Shown: positions 32,403 through 42,664, counted from the stretch's first letter. The stretch: 64,000 nt of DNA from VAZQ01 sp036557705 (GCA_036557705.1 DATBHB010000186.1:1-64000), one strand, 5' to 3'. Notes: generated by a model not told the origin, from the sequence alone. Numbers and translations are program-made.

Positions 32403-33449
32403 GTGGCTCCGATGATCGGCTGGGCAAGGAGCCGGTGGCGTGCGGTATGGCAGACGGGGTTGCCGCCGAGGTCTCCGGGAGCCCTTCTGTTCGCTGTCGC
32501 GTGTGTCGCGGTGGCGACCGCGGTGCGCGTCGGTCTCGGCATCATAAGTCCCGACAGCGCGGTATTCGCGCCATACTATTCGGCGACCCTTGTCGCGGCA
32601 CTGGTTGGAGGCGTCGAAGCGGGTGCGGTCGCAACTTCCCTCGGCGGCATCGCCGCCTACGCCTTGTTCGTGCCGCCGGAGTGGAACCTCGAATCATTCA
32701 GGGTCGAGCAGGCGGTCAGCATTGTCCTCTACGGCACGTCCTCCGTCGTCATCATTTGGGCGGCACAAAGCTATCGCGGCCTTCTGCGGCGCCTTCAGGG
32801 CGAAGAAACCGCGAGACGGCTGCTCAACCTCGAGCTTGTCCATCGGATCAAGAACATGCTGGCCGGTGTGCAAGCGATCGTCGGCCACTCGCTTCGAGAT
32901 CAACACGAGTTGCTCGAAACGGTGAGCGCACGGCTCGCCGCTTTGGGCGCGACCAACGATCTCCTCATCAGAGCGGAATGGCGCAGCGCGCCGTTGCGCG
33001 ACATTCTGGTTCGCGAATTCGCCCCCTACGGGCTCTCACGATTCGAATTGCACGGGCACGACATCGATTGTCCCCATGCGATTGCAATCCTGCTGGCCCT
33101 GATCATCCATGAGCTCACCACAAACGCAGCCAAATACGGAGCCCTATCGGTCCCTGGGGGAAGAGTTCGCATCGCGTGGCGCGTAGTCGCCGATCGGCTG
33201 GCAGTTGAATGGACCGAAACCGGCGGCCCGCCCGTGACGGAGCCGGCGCGAGCAGGCTTCGGCAGCACCCTGCTCCGCTCCGGCGTGCGACAGTTTCAGG
33301 GCACGATCGAGCGCCGGTTCGAGCCGACCGGCCTCTCCTGCGCCTTCTCGCTCCTGCTCCCGCGAGAACCCGAGCCAATGAACCACAAGCTCAGCGATCG
33401 GCTCCCGCGATTTCATGGCGAGGCGCCGATCAAGCCCAAAGTGCCGTAA
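32403..33449 (+). CDS. HWE/HisKA_2-type membrane histidine kinase with DUF4118 domain
   Basis: This 348-residue kinase opens with three to four transmembrane helices (about 25-120) of the DUF4118 type found in KdpD. It has no PAS or HAMP domain. The phospho-acceptor H147 sits in LELVHRIKNMLAGVQAI, as in HisKA_2/HWE kinases. The ATP-binding N-box is HELTTNAAKYGAL (236-248) and the glycine-rich end GFGSTLLRSG is shortened in HWE style. It likely signals to a response regulator elsewhere; none lies next to it. The promoter region is shared with lepB. The stimulus cannot be read from the sequence. Confidence 0.88.
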   Translation: MAPMIGWARSRWRAVWQTGLPPRSPGALLFAVACVAVATAVRVGLGIISPDSAVFAPYYSATLVAALVGGVEAGAVATSLGGIAAYALFVPPEWNLESFRVEQAVSIVLYGTSSVVIIWAAQSYRGLLRRLQGEETARRLLNLELVHRIKNMLAGVQAIVGHSLRDQHELLETVSARLAALGATNDLLIRAEWRSAPLRDILVREFAPYGLSRFELHGHDIDCPHAIAILLALIIHELTTNAAKYGALSVPGGRVRIAWRVVADRLAVEWTETGGPPVTEPARAGFGSTLLRSGVRQFQGTIERRFEPTGLSCAFSLLLPREPEPMNHKLSDRLPRFHGEAPIKPKVP

Positions 33450-33652
33450 CGGCTTCCGACTTCCGGAAATTGTTTCATCCGTGGGGCGCCAGCCTACGGT
33501 GCCAAGCGGGCGGATTATCGACTGGCCTTGGGGTGACGCAGACCACGCGCCGCGATACAATCCGCTGAGCGCCTCAAGGCTTTATTGTCAGCCGCTGTAA
33601 TTAGACAAGGGAACATCCAAGCATCCGCGATACTCGTTCCGTCGCGGAAGTA

Positions 33653-34378
33653 ATGGTGAATGGGATGCATTTGGGTCAGCTTCATTACCTGCCGCTCAGC
33701 CCCGCTTTCTTCTCGATCCTCGTCGCCTTGTTTGTGGTCGTGCTGATTTTGATTCAGCTCGGAGTGTTGCGCTATGCCTACATGCGGCTGGGGCTCAGTC
33801 CCGGCGCCGCGCTGCTTCTGCTGTTCGGGTCGCTTATCGGCAGCTATTTCAACATCCCAGTGGCCGAGTTGCCCGAACGGCAAATCCTCTCCGGCCAAGA
33901 GGTTGATTTTTTCGGCATGCATTACATGGTCCCGGTTGTAACGGACTGGCCGGGAACTGTCATCGCGGTGAATGTCGGCGGTGCGCTTATTCCCACGCTG
34001 ATGTCGATATACCTGTTGATCAAGAACCGGTTGTGGTTACGCGGCGTTCTCGCCACCGCAGTCGTCGCCGCGGTCTGCCATCTTTTATCGCATCCGGTCG
34101 CCGGGGTCGGAATTGCGGAACCCGTCTTCGTTCCCTCTGCCGTTACCGCGGTGGCGGCTCTGGTGCTCTCGCGCGAGCATGCCGCATCGCTGGCCTATAT
34201 CAGCGGCAGCCTCGGCACGCTCATCGGTGCCGATTTGCTCAACCTCGGCAAAGTCCAAGGTCTGGGCGCCCCGGTAGCCTCGATCGGGGGAGCGGGAACC
34301 TTCGATGGGATATTTCTCATCGGCATCCTGGCGGTGCTCATCGCAAGCCTGACTGGAGCCCGCGAACCGGCCCGCTGA
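33653..34378 (+). CDS. DUF1614 polytopic membrane protein
   Basis: This 241-residue protein has six to seven hydrophobic helices (LSPAFFSILVALFVVVLILIQ, AALLLLFGSLIGSYF and others). The conserved segments IPVAEL, VAVNVGGALIPTLMS, VGIAEPVFVPS, LGTLIGADLLNL and ISIGGAGTFDGIFL-like (read ASIGGAGTFDGIFL) mark DUF1614. Its role is unknown; the glycine-rich GGAGTFDG motif resembles transporter loops. It stands alone on the plus strand between the kinase and a binding protein. The usual start is the ATG at 33653 or MHLGQL four codons later. Confidence 0.83.
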   Translation: MVNGMHLGQLHYLPLSPAFFSILVALFVVVLILIQLGVLRYAYMRLGLSPGAALLLLFGSLIGSYFNIPVAELPERQILSGQEVDFFGMHYMVPVVTDWPGTVIAVNVGGALIPTLMSIYLLIKNRLWLRGVLATAVVAAVCHLLSHPVAGVGIAEPVFVPSAVTAVAALVLSREHAASLAYISGSLGTLIGADLLNLGKVQGLGAPVASIGGAGTFDGIFLIGILAVLIASLTGAREPAR

Positions 34379-34493
34379 TCGATCTCAGTCGTGCCGGTGG
34401 GGCGGTGGCAACAACAATTCCTTTCATGGAATTATTTCTGCAGTCAGGAACCGTAACTCGTACTTTCCAGTTAAGTCAGCGGCGGTTCGAACC

Positions 34494-35588
34494 ATGCAGT
34501 CTGATTTCGGCAATTTTAGAATTGGCCGTCGCAAGCTTCTCAAGGGCGCGATCGGCTTGGGAGCGGCACAATTCGTAAATCCATTCCTCATCGGGACGGG
34601 CGCAGACGCCCAGGCGCCGCCATCCGCCGATATAGCGACCTACCTGGGGCCGGATCGTGAGCAGAGATTGCTCGAAGGAGCGAAAAAGGAAGGCGCGCTC
34701 GCAATCTACACGTCGGCGACAGTTGCGGACGTGGCCGCATTGACGGCTGCATTCCAGAAGAAATACCAAATTACGCCTGCCGTCTGGCGCGCCAGCGCCG
34801 ACGATATCGTGCAGCGGGCGGTGAGCGAAGCGCGCGGCGGCCGTTACGAGGTCGATCTGTTCGAGACCAACGGTCCTGAGGTTCAAGCACTCCAGCGCGA
34901 AAACCTGCTGCAACAGGTCAAAACTCCGGTTGCGGCCGATCTCGCTTCGGGTGCGATTGCGCCGCACAGGCAATGGATCGGTGACCGACTACAGTTATGG
35001 GTGCAAGCCTACAATACGGATGCGATCAAAAAGACCGATCTCCCCAAGACTTGGGAAGACCTGCTGAACCCAAAATGGAAGGGCAAGCTTGGCATCGAGG
35101 CGACCGATATCGACTGGTTCGAGGCGACCGTTACTGCCATGGGCGAGGACCGGGGGCTCAGGCTGTTCCGCGAAATCGTCGCCCGAACCGGCATCTCGGT
35201 TCGCAAGGGGCACACGCTGCTGACAAATCTCGTCGTCGCCGGCGAGGTGCCGCTCGCGCTCACTGCTTATCAATACAAAGCCGAGCAACTCAAGGACCAG
35301 GGCGCTCCGCTCGACTGGTTTGTAATCCCCCCCCAGATCGGCCGATTCCAAGGTGTCGGCGTCGCCCGGCATGCCCCGCATCCCTATGCAGCAGTGCTGT
35401 TTACGGATTGGCTCCTGACCGATGGACAGTCGATCCTGGCCAAGCGTGATTTTCTGCCGGCGAACGTCAAAGTGAAGCCGTTGCCCAACGTGCCGCTTCA
35501 GTTCGTCGATCCGGCTCGTTTCCTGGACGGGCGCAGCAAATGGGAGAAGCTTTACGACGACATCGTCGTCACGCCCGGAAGCGGGTAA
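34494..35588 (+). CDS. ABC-type (Fe3+/family 1) extracellular binding protein
   Basis: This 364-residue exported protein starts with a GRRKLLKGAIGLGAA signal, similar to Tat but with RRK and no invariant SRRxFLK. After ADAQ the mature part begins the family 1 binding-protein fold: EGAKKEGALAIYTSATVADV, FEKKY-like FQKKYQI, and KTWEDLLNPKWKGKL plus the ADWLLT-like TDWLLTDGQSILAK. This matches the iron/thiamine-type periplasmic receptors (FbpA-like). The ligand may be iron or an organic ligand; the tyrosine pair of Fe-binding members is not evident. No permease or ATPase is in the window. Confidence 0.84.
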   Translation: MQSDFGNFRIGRRKLLKGAIGLGAAQFVNPFLIGTGADAQAPPSADIATYLGPDREQRLLEGAKKEGALAIYTSATVADVAALTAAFQKKYQITPAVWRASADDIVQRAVSEARGGRYEVDLFETNGPEVQALQRENLLQQVKTPVAADLASGAIAPHRQWIGDRLQLWVQAYNTDAIKKTDLPKTWEDLLNPKWKGKLGIEATDIDWFEATVTAMGEDRGLRLFREIVARTGISVRKGHTLLTNLVVAGEVPLALTAYQYKAEQLKDQGAPLDWFVIPPQIGRFQGVGVARHAPHPYAAVLFTDWLLTDGQSILAKRDFLPANVKVKPLPNVPLQFVDPARFLDGRSKWEKLYDDIVVTPGSG

Positions 35589-35653
35589 GAGGGCTCAGCT
35601 AAGGGCAGATACTGCGTAGAGCGGCCAAGTTCACTGGCTGCGTTCGGCCACCT

Positions 35654-36406
35654 TTAAGAAGCCGCATTAGACCCGCTCTGACCCGCCTCCTTGGACGCCA
35701 CTGGCGTGTGAGGTTTGATCTCGCTCAGGATCTGCTGGGCGCGGGCGATTGCAGCCGTTTGGTCGCCGGCAGCAAGGTCGCGGAGCGATGCATCGCGCTC
35801 GCGTCTTGCCGTCACGTCTCCTTCGAGCGCGGAGACTTCCGACCAGGCATATGCCTCCTTCTGGTCGACGGCCGTTCCCATACCCAGCCGATACATCTGA
35901 CCGAGCAGCATCGCTGCACGCGAGTTGCCTTGAAATGCGGCCTTGTCGAGGTAGGATTTGGCGAGCGAAAAGTCCGGCGGCACCAGATCGCCGTAAAGGT
36001 AGATTTCGCCAAGCCGCAGTTCGGCGGACAGATCGTTTTGCGCGGCAGCTTTCCTGTAGAGTTCGACCGCTTTTGCAGGATCGCGCGGTACGCCTAATCC
36101 AAGCTCGGTCATGTGGGCCAACCAGTATTGCGCGGCCGGGTTATTTTGGTCCGCAAGCTGGCTGAATTTGGCGGCTGCAGTTCGATCGTCCCCGCTGCGG
36201 AAGTCCGCCTCGGCGGCCTGCAACGAAGATTGCGACATCGCAAACGAACCGAGGGTTAATCCACCGTCATTCCACTTTGCAATCGCAAGTCCGGCGATCA
36301 ACCCAATCAGGAGGGCAGCGACAAAGCCGCCCGCTTGTCGAAACAAGCCCCCTGCCGGTCTGTTCGGGCGCGAACCCCAGGGCATGAACGGTCCAGGCTG
36401 GTTCAT
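35654..36406 (-). CDS. membrane-anchored Sel1/TPR-repeat protein
   Basis: This 250-residue protein has a short cytoplasmic start (MNQPGPFMPWGSRP), one transmembrane helix (FVAALLIGLIAGLAIAKW) and then Sel1-type repeats: AAQYWLAHMTELGLGVPRDPAKAVELYRKAA, LRLGEIYLYGDLV and AAMLLGQMYRLGMGTAVDQKEAYAW. Such repeats mediate protein-protein contacts, often at the cell envelope. The start at 36406 is favoured over 36451 because it gives the compact N-terminus. It lies downstream of htrA on the same strand but is separated by a strong hairpin. Confidence 0.82.
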   Translation of the reverse strand: MNQPGPFMPWGSRPNRPAGGLFRQAGGFVAALLIGLIAGLAIAKWNDGGLTLGSFAMSQSSLQAAEADFRSGDDRTAAAKFSQLADQNNPAAQYWLAHMTELGLGVPRDPAKAVELYRKAAAQNDLSAELRLGEIYLYGDLVPPDFSLAKSYLDKAAFQGNSRAAMLLGQMYRLGMGTAVDQKEAYAWSEVSALEGDVTARRERDASLRDLAAGDQTAAIARAQQILSEIKPHTPVASKEAGQSGSNAAS

Positions 36407-36467
36407 GAAGTTCAAGTTTGGGTGGCGACCCTTCCGCTTCAACCGCGGCAATAAGACGCGAGGCGCT

Positions 36468-36490
36468 AGGGGCGGGTTTAGCCCGCCCCT
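36468..36490 (-). terminator. hairpin between htrA and the Sel1 gene
   Basis: AGGGGCGGG (36468-36476) and CCCGCCCCT (36482-36490) form a perfect 9-bp GC-rich stem with a 5-nt loop. It starts 23 bp after the htrA stop on the minus strand. No T-run follows, so it may terminate poorly or only attenuate read-through into the Sel1 gene. Confidence 0.5.
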
Positions 36491-36512
36491 ATGAAATCGC
36501 CCCCATGCCTGA

Positions 36513-38066
36513 TCAGCCCGTCGCGACCGGCAGCGCTACATAGTGCGTGTTGTTGCCGGACTTAATCCGCATCAGGACGTCATGACGGCCGGCCGACTTG
36601 GCGTCTGACAGAGCTTGGCGCACGTCGGAGGGGTTGTTCACCGACTTGCCCGAGACGTCGAGAATGACATCGCCGGCGTGAACTCCACGTTCGGCGGCCG
36701 GTCCGTCGGGCTTGACCTCGGTCACCACAACACCCTGGTCGCCTTTGCCGGGGACGGAATTGGCAGGCGCAATGGTGAGGCCCAGCGGCGCGGAATTTTC
36801 CGGATTGGTGTTGGTCCGTTCGTTGTGAGCGACCGTCTGGCTCGGCATGCTTGCGATATTCACCGAAACCGTCTTCTCCGATCCGTTATGGAAAATTTTG
36901 AACTTCGCCTCGGAGCCCGGCTTTAGCGCCGCGACTTTTCGTGCGAGATCGCCCGAATTCTTCACGGCTTCGCCGTTTACCGACTGGATCACATCACCTG
37001 AAGTGATCCCGGCCTTGGCCGCAGGCCCGTTGGGCTCCGGCTCCGCTACCAAGGCGCCGCCCGCCTCTTTAAGTCCGAGGCTGTCGGCGATCTCCGGGGT
37101 AACGGTCTGGATCTGCACTCCCATCCACCCTCGGGTGACGGATCCATGCTCCTTGATCTGGTCCACCACCGATTTGACCGTATCGGCGGGGATCGCAAAT
37201 CCGATGCCGATCGAGCCGCCTGAGGGTGAGTAGATGGCCGTGGTGACGCCGACCACGTTTCCGTTCTCGTCGAAAGCGGGGCCGCCCGAATTGCCCTTGT
37301 TGATTGGAGCGTCGATCTGGATGAAGTCATCGTAAGGACCGGTGCCGATGTCGCGCCCGTTGGCCGAAACGATCCCGGCAGTCACGGTTCCGGCGAGACC
37401 ATAGGGATTGCCGACGGCGATCACCCAATCGCCGATTCGCGGCGTGTGGTCGGCGAATTTCACGTAGGGGAAATTGCCGGAGCCGCCTTCCACCTTGATC
37501 AGGGCGAGGTCACTCTTGGCATCCGTGCCGATCACCTTGGCGGTATAGGTCTTTCCGTCATTGGTCGCGACCTCGATCGATTGCGCGTTCTCGACCACGT
37601 GATTGTTGGTCACGGCGTAGCCGTCGGGCGAGATGAAGAAAGCCGCGCCTTGGGCCATGGTGAAGCGTTGCATCGGATGCCCGTTGCGCGAGTTCGGGAA
37701 CCCGAACTGGCGAAAGAACCTGTCGAACGGCGACCCCCTGGGGACGGAAAATTGCTCCTGGTCGTTGGAACTGAGCGAAGGTGTCGCACCCTTCATCCGG
37801 ACGCGGACCGACATGACCGCACCCTTGACCTTCTGAACGATGTCGGCGAATCCGCGCGGCCCTTCATGGGATGCATCGGATGCCTGCTCGGCCGCTCGCG
37901 CTGTCGTGATCAGCGGGGTCGTGCCGTGCTCGAAATACGCCCCCGGACCCGCTAGCAATACCGCTCCGGCGATCGTCGCAACGGACGCCAAGAGGGTTAA
38001 CTTTCGGCCCGGCAGGCGCCGCGACTGAGCGCTCTGGTCGCACCTGGTTGATCGAGTTTCATTCAT
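36513..38066 (-). CDS. degP: HtrA/DegP-type periplasmic serine protease
   Basis: This 517-residue exported protease has a signal region near residues 20-60. The trypsin-like domain has H156 (VTNNHVV), D186 (KSDLALIKV) and S260 (NKGNSGGPAF). Two PDZ domains follow (one begins VQIQTVTPEIADSLG near 315, the second near 425 with LTIAPANSV). The Q-linker GRGSPF-like sequence in the LA loop (VPRGSPFDRFFRQFG) is typical of DegP. It degrades or chaperones misfolded periplasmic and outer-membrane proteins. The long leader upstream (38067-38390) may hold a stress promoter, but no clear sigma-E site was seen. Confidence 0.94.
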   Translation of the reverse strand: MNETRSTRCDQSAQSRRLPGRKLTLLASVATIAGAVLLAGPGAYFEHGTTPLITTARAAEQASDASHEGPRGFADIVQKVKGAVMSVRVRMKGATPSLSSNDQEQFSVPRGSPFDRFFRQFGFPNSRNGHPMQRFTMAQGAAFFISPDGYAVTNNHVVENAQSIEVATNDGKTYTAKVIGTDAKSDLALIKVEGGSGNFPYVKFADHTPRIGDWVIAVGNPYGLAGTVTAGIVSANGRDIGTGPYDDFIQIDAPINKGNSGGPAFDENGNVVGVTTAIYSPSGGSIGIGFAIPADTVKSVVDQIKEHGSVTRGWMGVQIQTVTPEIADSLGLKEAGGALVAEPEPNGPAAKAGITSGDVIQSVNGEAVKNSGDLARKVAALKPGSEAKFKIFHNGSEKTVSVNIASMPSQTVAHNERTNTNPENSAPLGLTIAPANSVPGKGDQGVVVTEVKPDGPAAERGVHAGDVILDVSGKSVNNPSDVRQALSDAKSAGRHDVLMRIKSGNNTHYVALPVATG

Positions 38067-38390
38067 TTCAGTAACCTCCGGTAGGAACAGCCCCTGGACA
38101 GGCCTTTTGCGAGGCGAGGGACCAATCTATGATGCTGTTTAAATGGCAAAGTCGCCCAACGGTTCATCGCTGCCGCATTAAGCTTAGGTAACTCAGGTCT
38201 TTCTCAGGAAAGGTCGATCGGCATCGTGAACGCGAGTTAATGATTTCGGGCCTAATCATGACGCTGCGGAGCGACTACCTCCCTTAGCGGTTGCAAATTG
38301 GAACTTGCGTCAAATCCGAGCGTCTTAAACAACTGAATGGAACTATGTGGCTCTCGCGCTGAGGGCCGAAACGTGGGTCGGTCAACAGGG

Positions 38391-39557
38391 ATGCCAACCA
38401 TCGTCCGGGCAGGCCGAAGGCGCAGAGGCACTGCAGCCGCAATCGCTCTATTGGCCGCCGCAAGCGTGCTCATCTGGTACATCGAAAAGCCTGCCCCGCA
38501 ATCCGCAAGCGCCGGACCGCGGGGTATCCCCGTGACTGCCGGACAGGCCGAAGCACGCAACGTGCCCGTAGAACTCGAAGGGCTCGGCACCGTGCAGGCG
38601 TTCAACACCGTGTCGGTGAAGAGCCGGGTCGACGGCCAGATCACGAAGGTCTTGTTCCAGGAGGGACAAGAGGTCAAAGCCGGAGACCCGCTGTTCCAGA
38701 TCGACCCGCGCCCGTTCCAGGCAACGTTGCAGCAGGCGCAGGCGAACAAACAAAAGGACGAGGCTCAGCTTCATTCCGCCCAGCTCGATCTGGCGCGCTA
38801 TCAGAAGCTCGCCCCTACCGGATTTTCTACTCGACAGCAGCTCGATCAGCAGACAGGGCTTGTCGGTCAGCTGCAGGGGGCAGTCAACGCAGACCAGGCT
38901 CAGATCGAGAGCGCTCAGCTCAATCTCGATTATGCTCTCATCCGTTCGCCGATCGAAGGGCGGACTGGCCGCCGGATGGTCGACATCGGGAATGTGGTGC
39001 AGACCGCTCAGAATGCTCCGCTCGTCAGCATCACGCAGTTGCGGCCGATTTTCGTCAGTTTCACTGTCCCGGCTGAACGGCTCGATCGGATTCGGGCAAA
39101 CCAGGCCAAGGCGCCGCTGACCGTCATCGCCTACGGCATGGACGACAAGACGAAACTTGCAGAGGGCAAGCTCACCCTCATCGACAATCAGGTCGACGAG
39201 ACGACCGGGACCATCCGCCTGAAGGCGCAGTTCGCCAACGATGACGAACCGTTGTGGCCGGGAGAATTCGTCAACGCACATCTCATTTTGGCGATACGAG
39301 AGAATGCCGTCACGGTTCCGGCGCAAACCGTAATGCAGGGGCCGAACGGTCCATACGTCTTTGTGCTCGATGCAAATGATGCGGCACACCAGCGGCCGGT
39401 TACGGTGGCATCCACGCAGGACGGGTTTGCCGTTATCGAGAAGGGCTTGGCAGCAGGCGACCGAGTGGTAGTCGACGGCCAGTATCGCCTGACCGACGGC
39501 AGCAAGGTCAAGATCGACGAAGCGCAACAGAACGTTGCGCGCACGGCCGCGCAATGA
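38391..39557 (+). CDS. mdtA: MdtA-like RND membrane-fusion protein
   Basis: This is a 388-residue membrane-fusion subunit. It has a basic signal anchor (VRAGRRRRGTAAAIALLAAAS), barrel-sandwich/lipoyl halves, and a coiled-coil hairpin (LQQAQANKQKDEAQLHSAQ and AVNADQAQIESAQLNL). A beta-barrel and the DAND-type C-terminal end QYRLTDGSKVKIDE follow. MdtA links an inner-membrane RND pump to an outer-membrane channel. The stop overlaps the permease start (ATGA). An ATG at 38337 would add 18 residues. The outer-membrane TolC partner is not in the window. Confidence 0.9.
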   Translation: MPTIVRAGRRRRGTAAAIALLAAASVLIWYIEKPAPQSASAGPRGIPVTAGQAEARNVPVELEGLGTVQAFNTVSVKSRVDGQITKVLFQEGQEVKAGDPLFQIDPRPFQATLQQAQANKQKDEAQLHSAQLDLARYQKLAPTGFSTRQQLDQQTGLVGQLQGAVNADQAQIESAQLNLDYALIRSPIEGRTGRRMVDIGNVVQTAQNAPLVSITQLRPIFVSFTVPAERLDRIRANQAKAPLTVIAYGMDDKTKLAEGKLTLIDNQVDETTGTIRLKAQFANDDEPLWPGEFVNAHLILAIRENAVTVPAQTVMQGPNGPYVFVLDANDAAHQRPVTVASTQDGFAVIEKGLAAGDRVVVDGQYRLTDGSKVKIDEAQQNVARTAAQ

Positions 39558-42500
39558 ACATTTCGGCGGTCTTTATCCGGCGGCCGATCGGCACGTCGCT
39601 GCTGATGGCGGGACTCCTGGTCTTCGGAATCGCCAGCTACGAACTGCTGCCGGTTGCGGCACTGCCGACGGTTGATTTTCCAACTATCCAGGTGTCGGCG
39701 AGCTTGCCGGGAGCAAGCCCCGAGACCATGGCGTCCTCGGTTGCCACCCCGCTCGAACAGCAGTTTGCCGCCATTCCCGGTCTCGCCCAGATGACATCGA
39801 CCAGCGGCCTGGGCACTACGAGCATTACTCTGCAGTTCGATCTTAACCGAAATATCGATGGTGCCGCCGGCGACGTGCAGACCGCGATCAATGCGGCGAG
39901 CGGACTCCTCCCCAAAGACCTGCCGACTCCCCCTACCTACAAGAAGACCAATCCCGCTGAGCGCTCGATCCTGATCTATGCCGTCTCGTCAGACGCGATG
40001 CCGATCTATCAGGTCGACAACTATGCCTACACCATACTGGCGCAGAAGATTTCGACGATCGACGGCGTCTCCCAGGTGGATATCGCCGGCCAGCAGCAAT
40101 ACGCGGTTCATGTCCAGGTCAATCCGCTGGCCTTGGCCGAGCGCAACATCGGTCTCGAGGACGTTCATAGCGCCCTCAACGCTGCGACTCTCGACGAGCC
40201 GAAGGGAAATCTCGAAGGCGCCCACCAAGTCTATACGCTCGATACCAACGACCAGCTGCTCAATGCCCAGTCTTTCGCCGACAGTATCATCGCCTATCGC
40301 AACGGAGCACCGGTCCGGGTGAAGGATGTGGGGCGCGCGATCGATTCCTCGCAGCAGCCAAGGGTCGGCGCCTGGTGGGGCAATAAGCGAGTCGAGCTCC
40401 TCCTCATCAAGCGCCAATCCGGCGCCAATACGCTCGCTGTCGTCAACAAGATCAAGGCTGAGATGCCGACGCTGCTGGCATCTCTTCCTCCTTCGGTGCA
40501 CGTCAACCTGGTTTCGGACCGGTCGCAGAACATCAGAGAATCCGTCAATGACGTGCAGCTCACTCTGCTGTTGACCATGGTGCTGGTGGTGCTGGTGATC
40601 TTCCTCTTTCTTCACAACCTGTGGGCCACGATCATTCCCAGCGTGGTGGTACCACTCTCGCTCGTCGGCACCTTCGGCGTGATGTACGCGCTAGGCTACA
40701 GCCTCGACAATCTTTCGCTCATGGGATTGACGATTGCGGTCGGCTTCGTAGTCGACGACGCGATCGTGATGATCGAGAACATCGTGCGCTACCTGGAGCA
40801 GGGCTATCGGCCCTTCGAGGCCGCCATGAAAGGAGCAGGGCAGATCGGGTTCACCATCATCTCGATTACTTGCTCGCTGGTCGCGGTATTCATTCCGCTG
40901 CTGTTCATGGCCGGAATTATCGGGCGGTTGTTCCGCGAATTCGCCATGACCGTGACTACTGCGATGCTGGTTTCCGCATTCGTCTCGCTGACGCTCACGC
41001 CCGTCATGTGTTCGCGGTTTCTCAGCCGCGAGGGCGTGCACGGCAAGAATTTCATCAGCCGCTGGTCGGAGCGCAGCTTCGGCGCGCTGATCCGTGGTTA
41101 TGATCGCGGGCTCAGATGGGTGCTCCGGCATCAGTTCCCAATGCTTGCGCTCACGCTCGCCCTGATCGCGGGAACGGGCTTCCTTTACGTCTGGATCCCG
41201 AAAGGATTCTTTCCCGAGCAAGATACCGGCTTTATTTTCGGCCAAGCCGAAGCGCGCCAGGACGCCTCATTTGCGACCATCAGCGGAATCGAAAACCAAT
41301 TCGCGCAGATCATCATGTCCGATCCCGCGGTCGAAGGCGTGGTCGGGTTTGCCGGAGCGACCGGCGGAAACGCGAGCGAGAGCACCGCACGCCTTTTCAT
41401 CCAGCTCAAGCCGCTGAGCGAACGCGATGCTTCCGCACAGGCGATCATACAGCGGCTCCGTCCCAAGGTTGCTCAGGTCAAGGGCGCCAAATTCTTCATG
41501 CAGGCCGGTCAGGACGTCAGCGTGGGCGGCCGGTTGAGCAAGACCGAATATCAGTTCACCATTACCGACAGCGACACTGGGGAGCTCAACCACTGGGCGC
41601 CGATCCTCCAGGAACAGATGGAAAAGGCGCCCGAGCTCCAAGATGTGGCATCCGATCAGCAGATCGCTTCGCCGCACATCGCAATCGACATCGATCGCAA
41701 TGCCGCCTCCCGGCTGGGGCTGTCGATGTCCACGATCGACCAGACACTCTATGACGCGTTCGGCCAGCGTCAGATCTCCACAATCTATACATCGAGCCGG
41801 CAGTACAAGCTCATCCTCGAGCTTGAACCCCAGTTCCAGGATGATCCCTCCGCTCTCTCTCGGGTTTACCTGACAACCCCCGGCGGGTCTCGCGTCCCGC
41901 TAAGTGCAGTCGCGCATTTCACGAACAAGATCGAGCCGCTGACGGTGAACCATCAGGGCCAGTTTCCGGCCGTGACGCTGTCGTTCAACGTTGCCCCAGG
42001 ATATTCGCTCGGCCAGGCAGTCCAGCGGATCCAGGCCATCCGGCAGCAGATGCACACGCCGATCACTCTGCAGGGCACTTTCCAGGGTACGGCCCAGGAA
42101 TTTCAGCGATCGCTGGTTTCGATGCCGATCCTGATCGCGGCGGCGATTCTCGTCGTTTATATCGTCCTTGGCTTCCTTTACGAAAGCTACATCCATCCGG
42201 TTACCATCCTATCGGCGCTGCCGTCGGCCGGTGTCGGGGCGCTGATCATGCTGACACTGTTCGGCTATGATCTCACGATTATTGCAATCATCGGCATCAT
42301 TCTGTTGATCGGCATCGTCAAGAAAAATGCGATCATGATGATCGACTTCGCTCTCGAGGCGGAGCGCAGCCAAGGCAAGAGCCCGACCGAGGCCATTCAC
42401 GAAGCCTGCCTGCTGCGGTTCCGCCCGATCATGATGACCACGATGTCGGCGTTGTTCGGCGGACTCCCATTGGCGATCGGTTTCGGAGCGGGTTCCGAAC

Positions 42501-42664
42501 TGCGCCGCCCCCTTGGGATCGCCATCGTCGGCGGGCTGTTGGTTTCGCAGGCGCTCACGCTCTACACCACGCCGGTAATCTACCTTTATCTCGAGCGCGC
42601 AAGCCAATGGTTGAGCAGTAAGCGCCGCCGGCCGGCGCTGGAAAACCGGATTGCGGCGGAGTGA
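39554..42664 (+). CDS. mdtB: MdtB/C-type RND multidrug efflux permease
   Basis: This 1036-residue inner-membrane pump has the RND form with twelve helices. The proton-relay segment VGFVVDDAIVMIENIVRY is seen near residue 400, and the late VGIVKKNAIMMIDFALEA near 935. The opening FIRRPIGTSLLMAGLLVFG and the porter domain GLGTTSITLQFDLNRNID are typical of the MdtBC subgroup. It exports bile-salt-like or other amphiphiles in exchange for protons. Only one permease is present, unlike E. coli mdtBC with two. It is coupled to mdtA by an ATGA overlap. Confidence 0.93.
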   Translation: MNISAVFIRRPIGTSLLMAGLLVFGIASYELLPVAALPTVDFPTIQVSASLPGASPETMASSVATPLEQQFAAIPGLAQMTSTSGLGTTSITLQFDLNRNIDGAAGDVQTAINAASGLLPKDLPTPPTYKKTNPAERSILIYAVSSDAMPIYQVDNYAYTILAQKISTIDGVSQVDIAGQQQYAVHVQVNPLALAERNIGLEDVHSALNAATLDEPKGNLEGAHQVYTLDTNDQLLNAQSFADSIIAYRNGAPVRVKDVGRAIDSSQQPRVGAWWGNKRVELLLIKRQSGANTLAVVNKIKAEMPTLLASLPPSVHVNLVSDRSQNIRESVNDVQLTLLLTMVLVVLVIFLFLHNLWATIIPSVVVPLSLVGTFGVMYALGYSLDNLSLMGLTIAVGFVVDDAIVMIENIVRYLEQGYRPFEAAMKGAGQIGFTIISITCSLVAVFIPLLFMAGIIGRLFREFAMTVTTAMLVSAFVSLTLTPVMCSRFLSREGVHGKNFISRWSERSFGALIRGYDRGLRWVLRHQFPMLALTLALIAGTGFLYVWIPKGFFPEQDTGFIFGQAEARQDASFATISGIENQFAQIIMSDPAVEGVVGFAGATGGNASESTARLFIQLKPLSERDASAQAIIQRLRPKVAQVKGAKFFMQAGQDVSVGGRLSKTEYQFTITDSDTGELNHWAPILQEQMEKAPELQDVASDQQIASPHIAIDIDRNAASRLGLSMSTIDQTLYDAFGQRQISTIYTSSRQYKLILELEPQFQDDPSALSRVYLTTPGGSRVPLSAVAHFTNKIEPLTVNHQGQFPAVTLSFNVAPGYSLGQAVQRIQAIRQQMHTPITLQGTFQGTAQEFQRSLVSMPILIAAAILVVYIVLGFLYESYIHPVTILSALPSAGVGALIMLTLFGYDLTIIAIIGIILLIGIVKKNAIMMIDFALEAERSQGKSPTEAIHEACLLRFRPIMMTTMSALFGGLPLAIGFGAGSELRRPLGIAIVGGLLVSQALTLYTTPVIYLYLERASQWLSSKRRRPALENRIAAE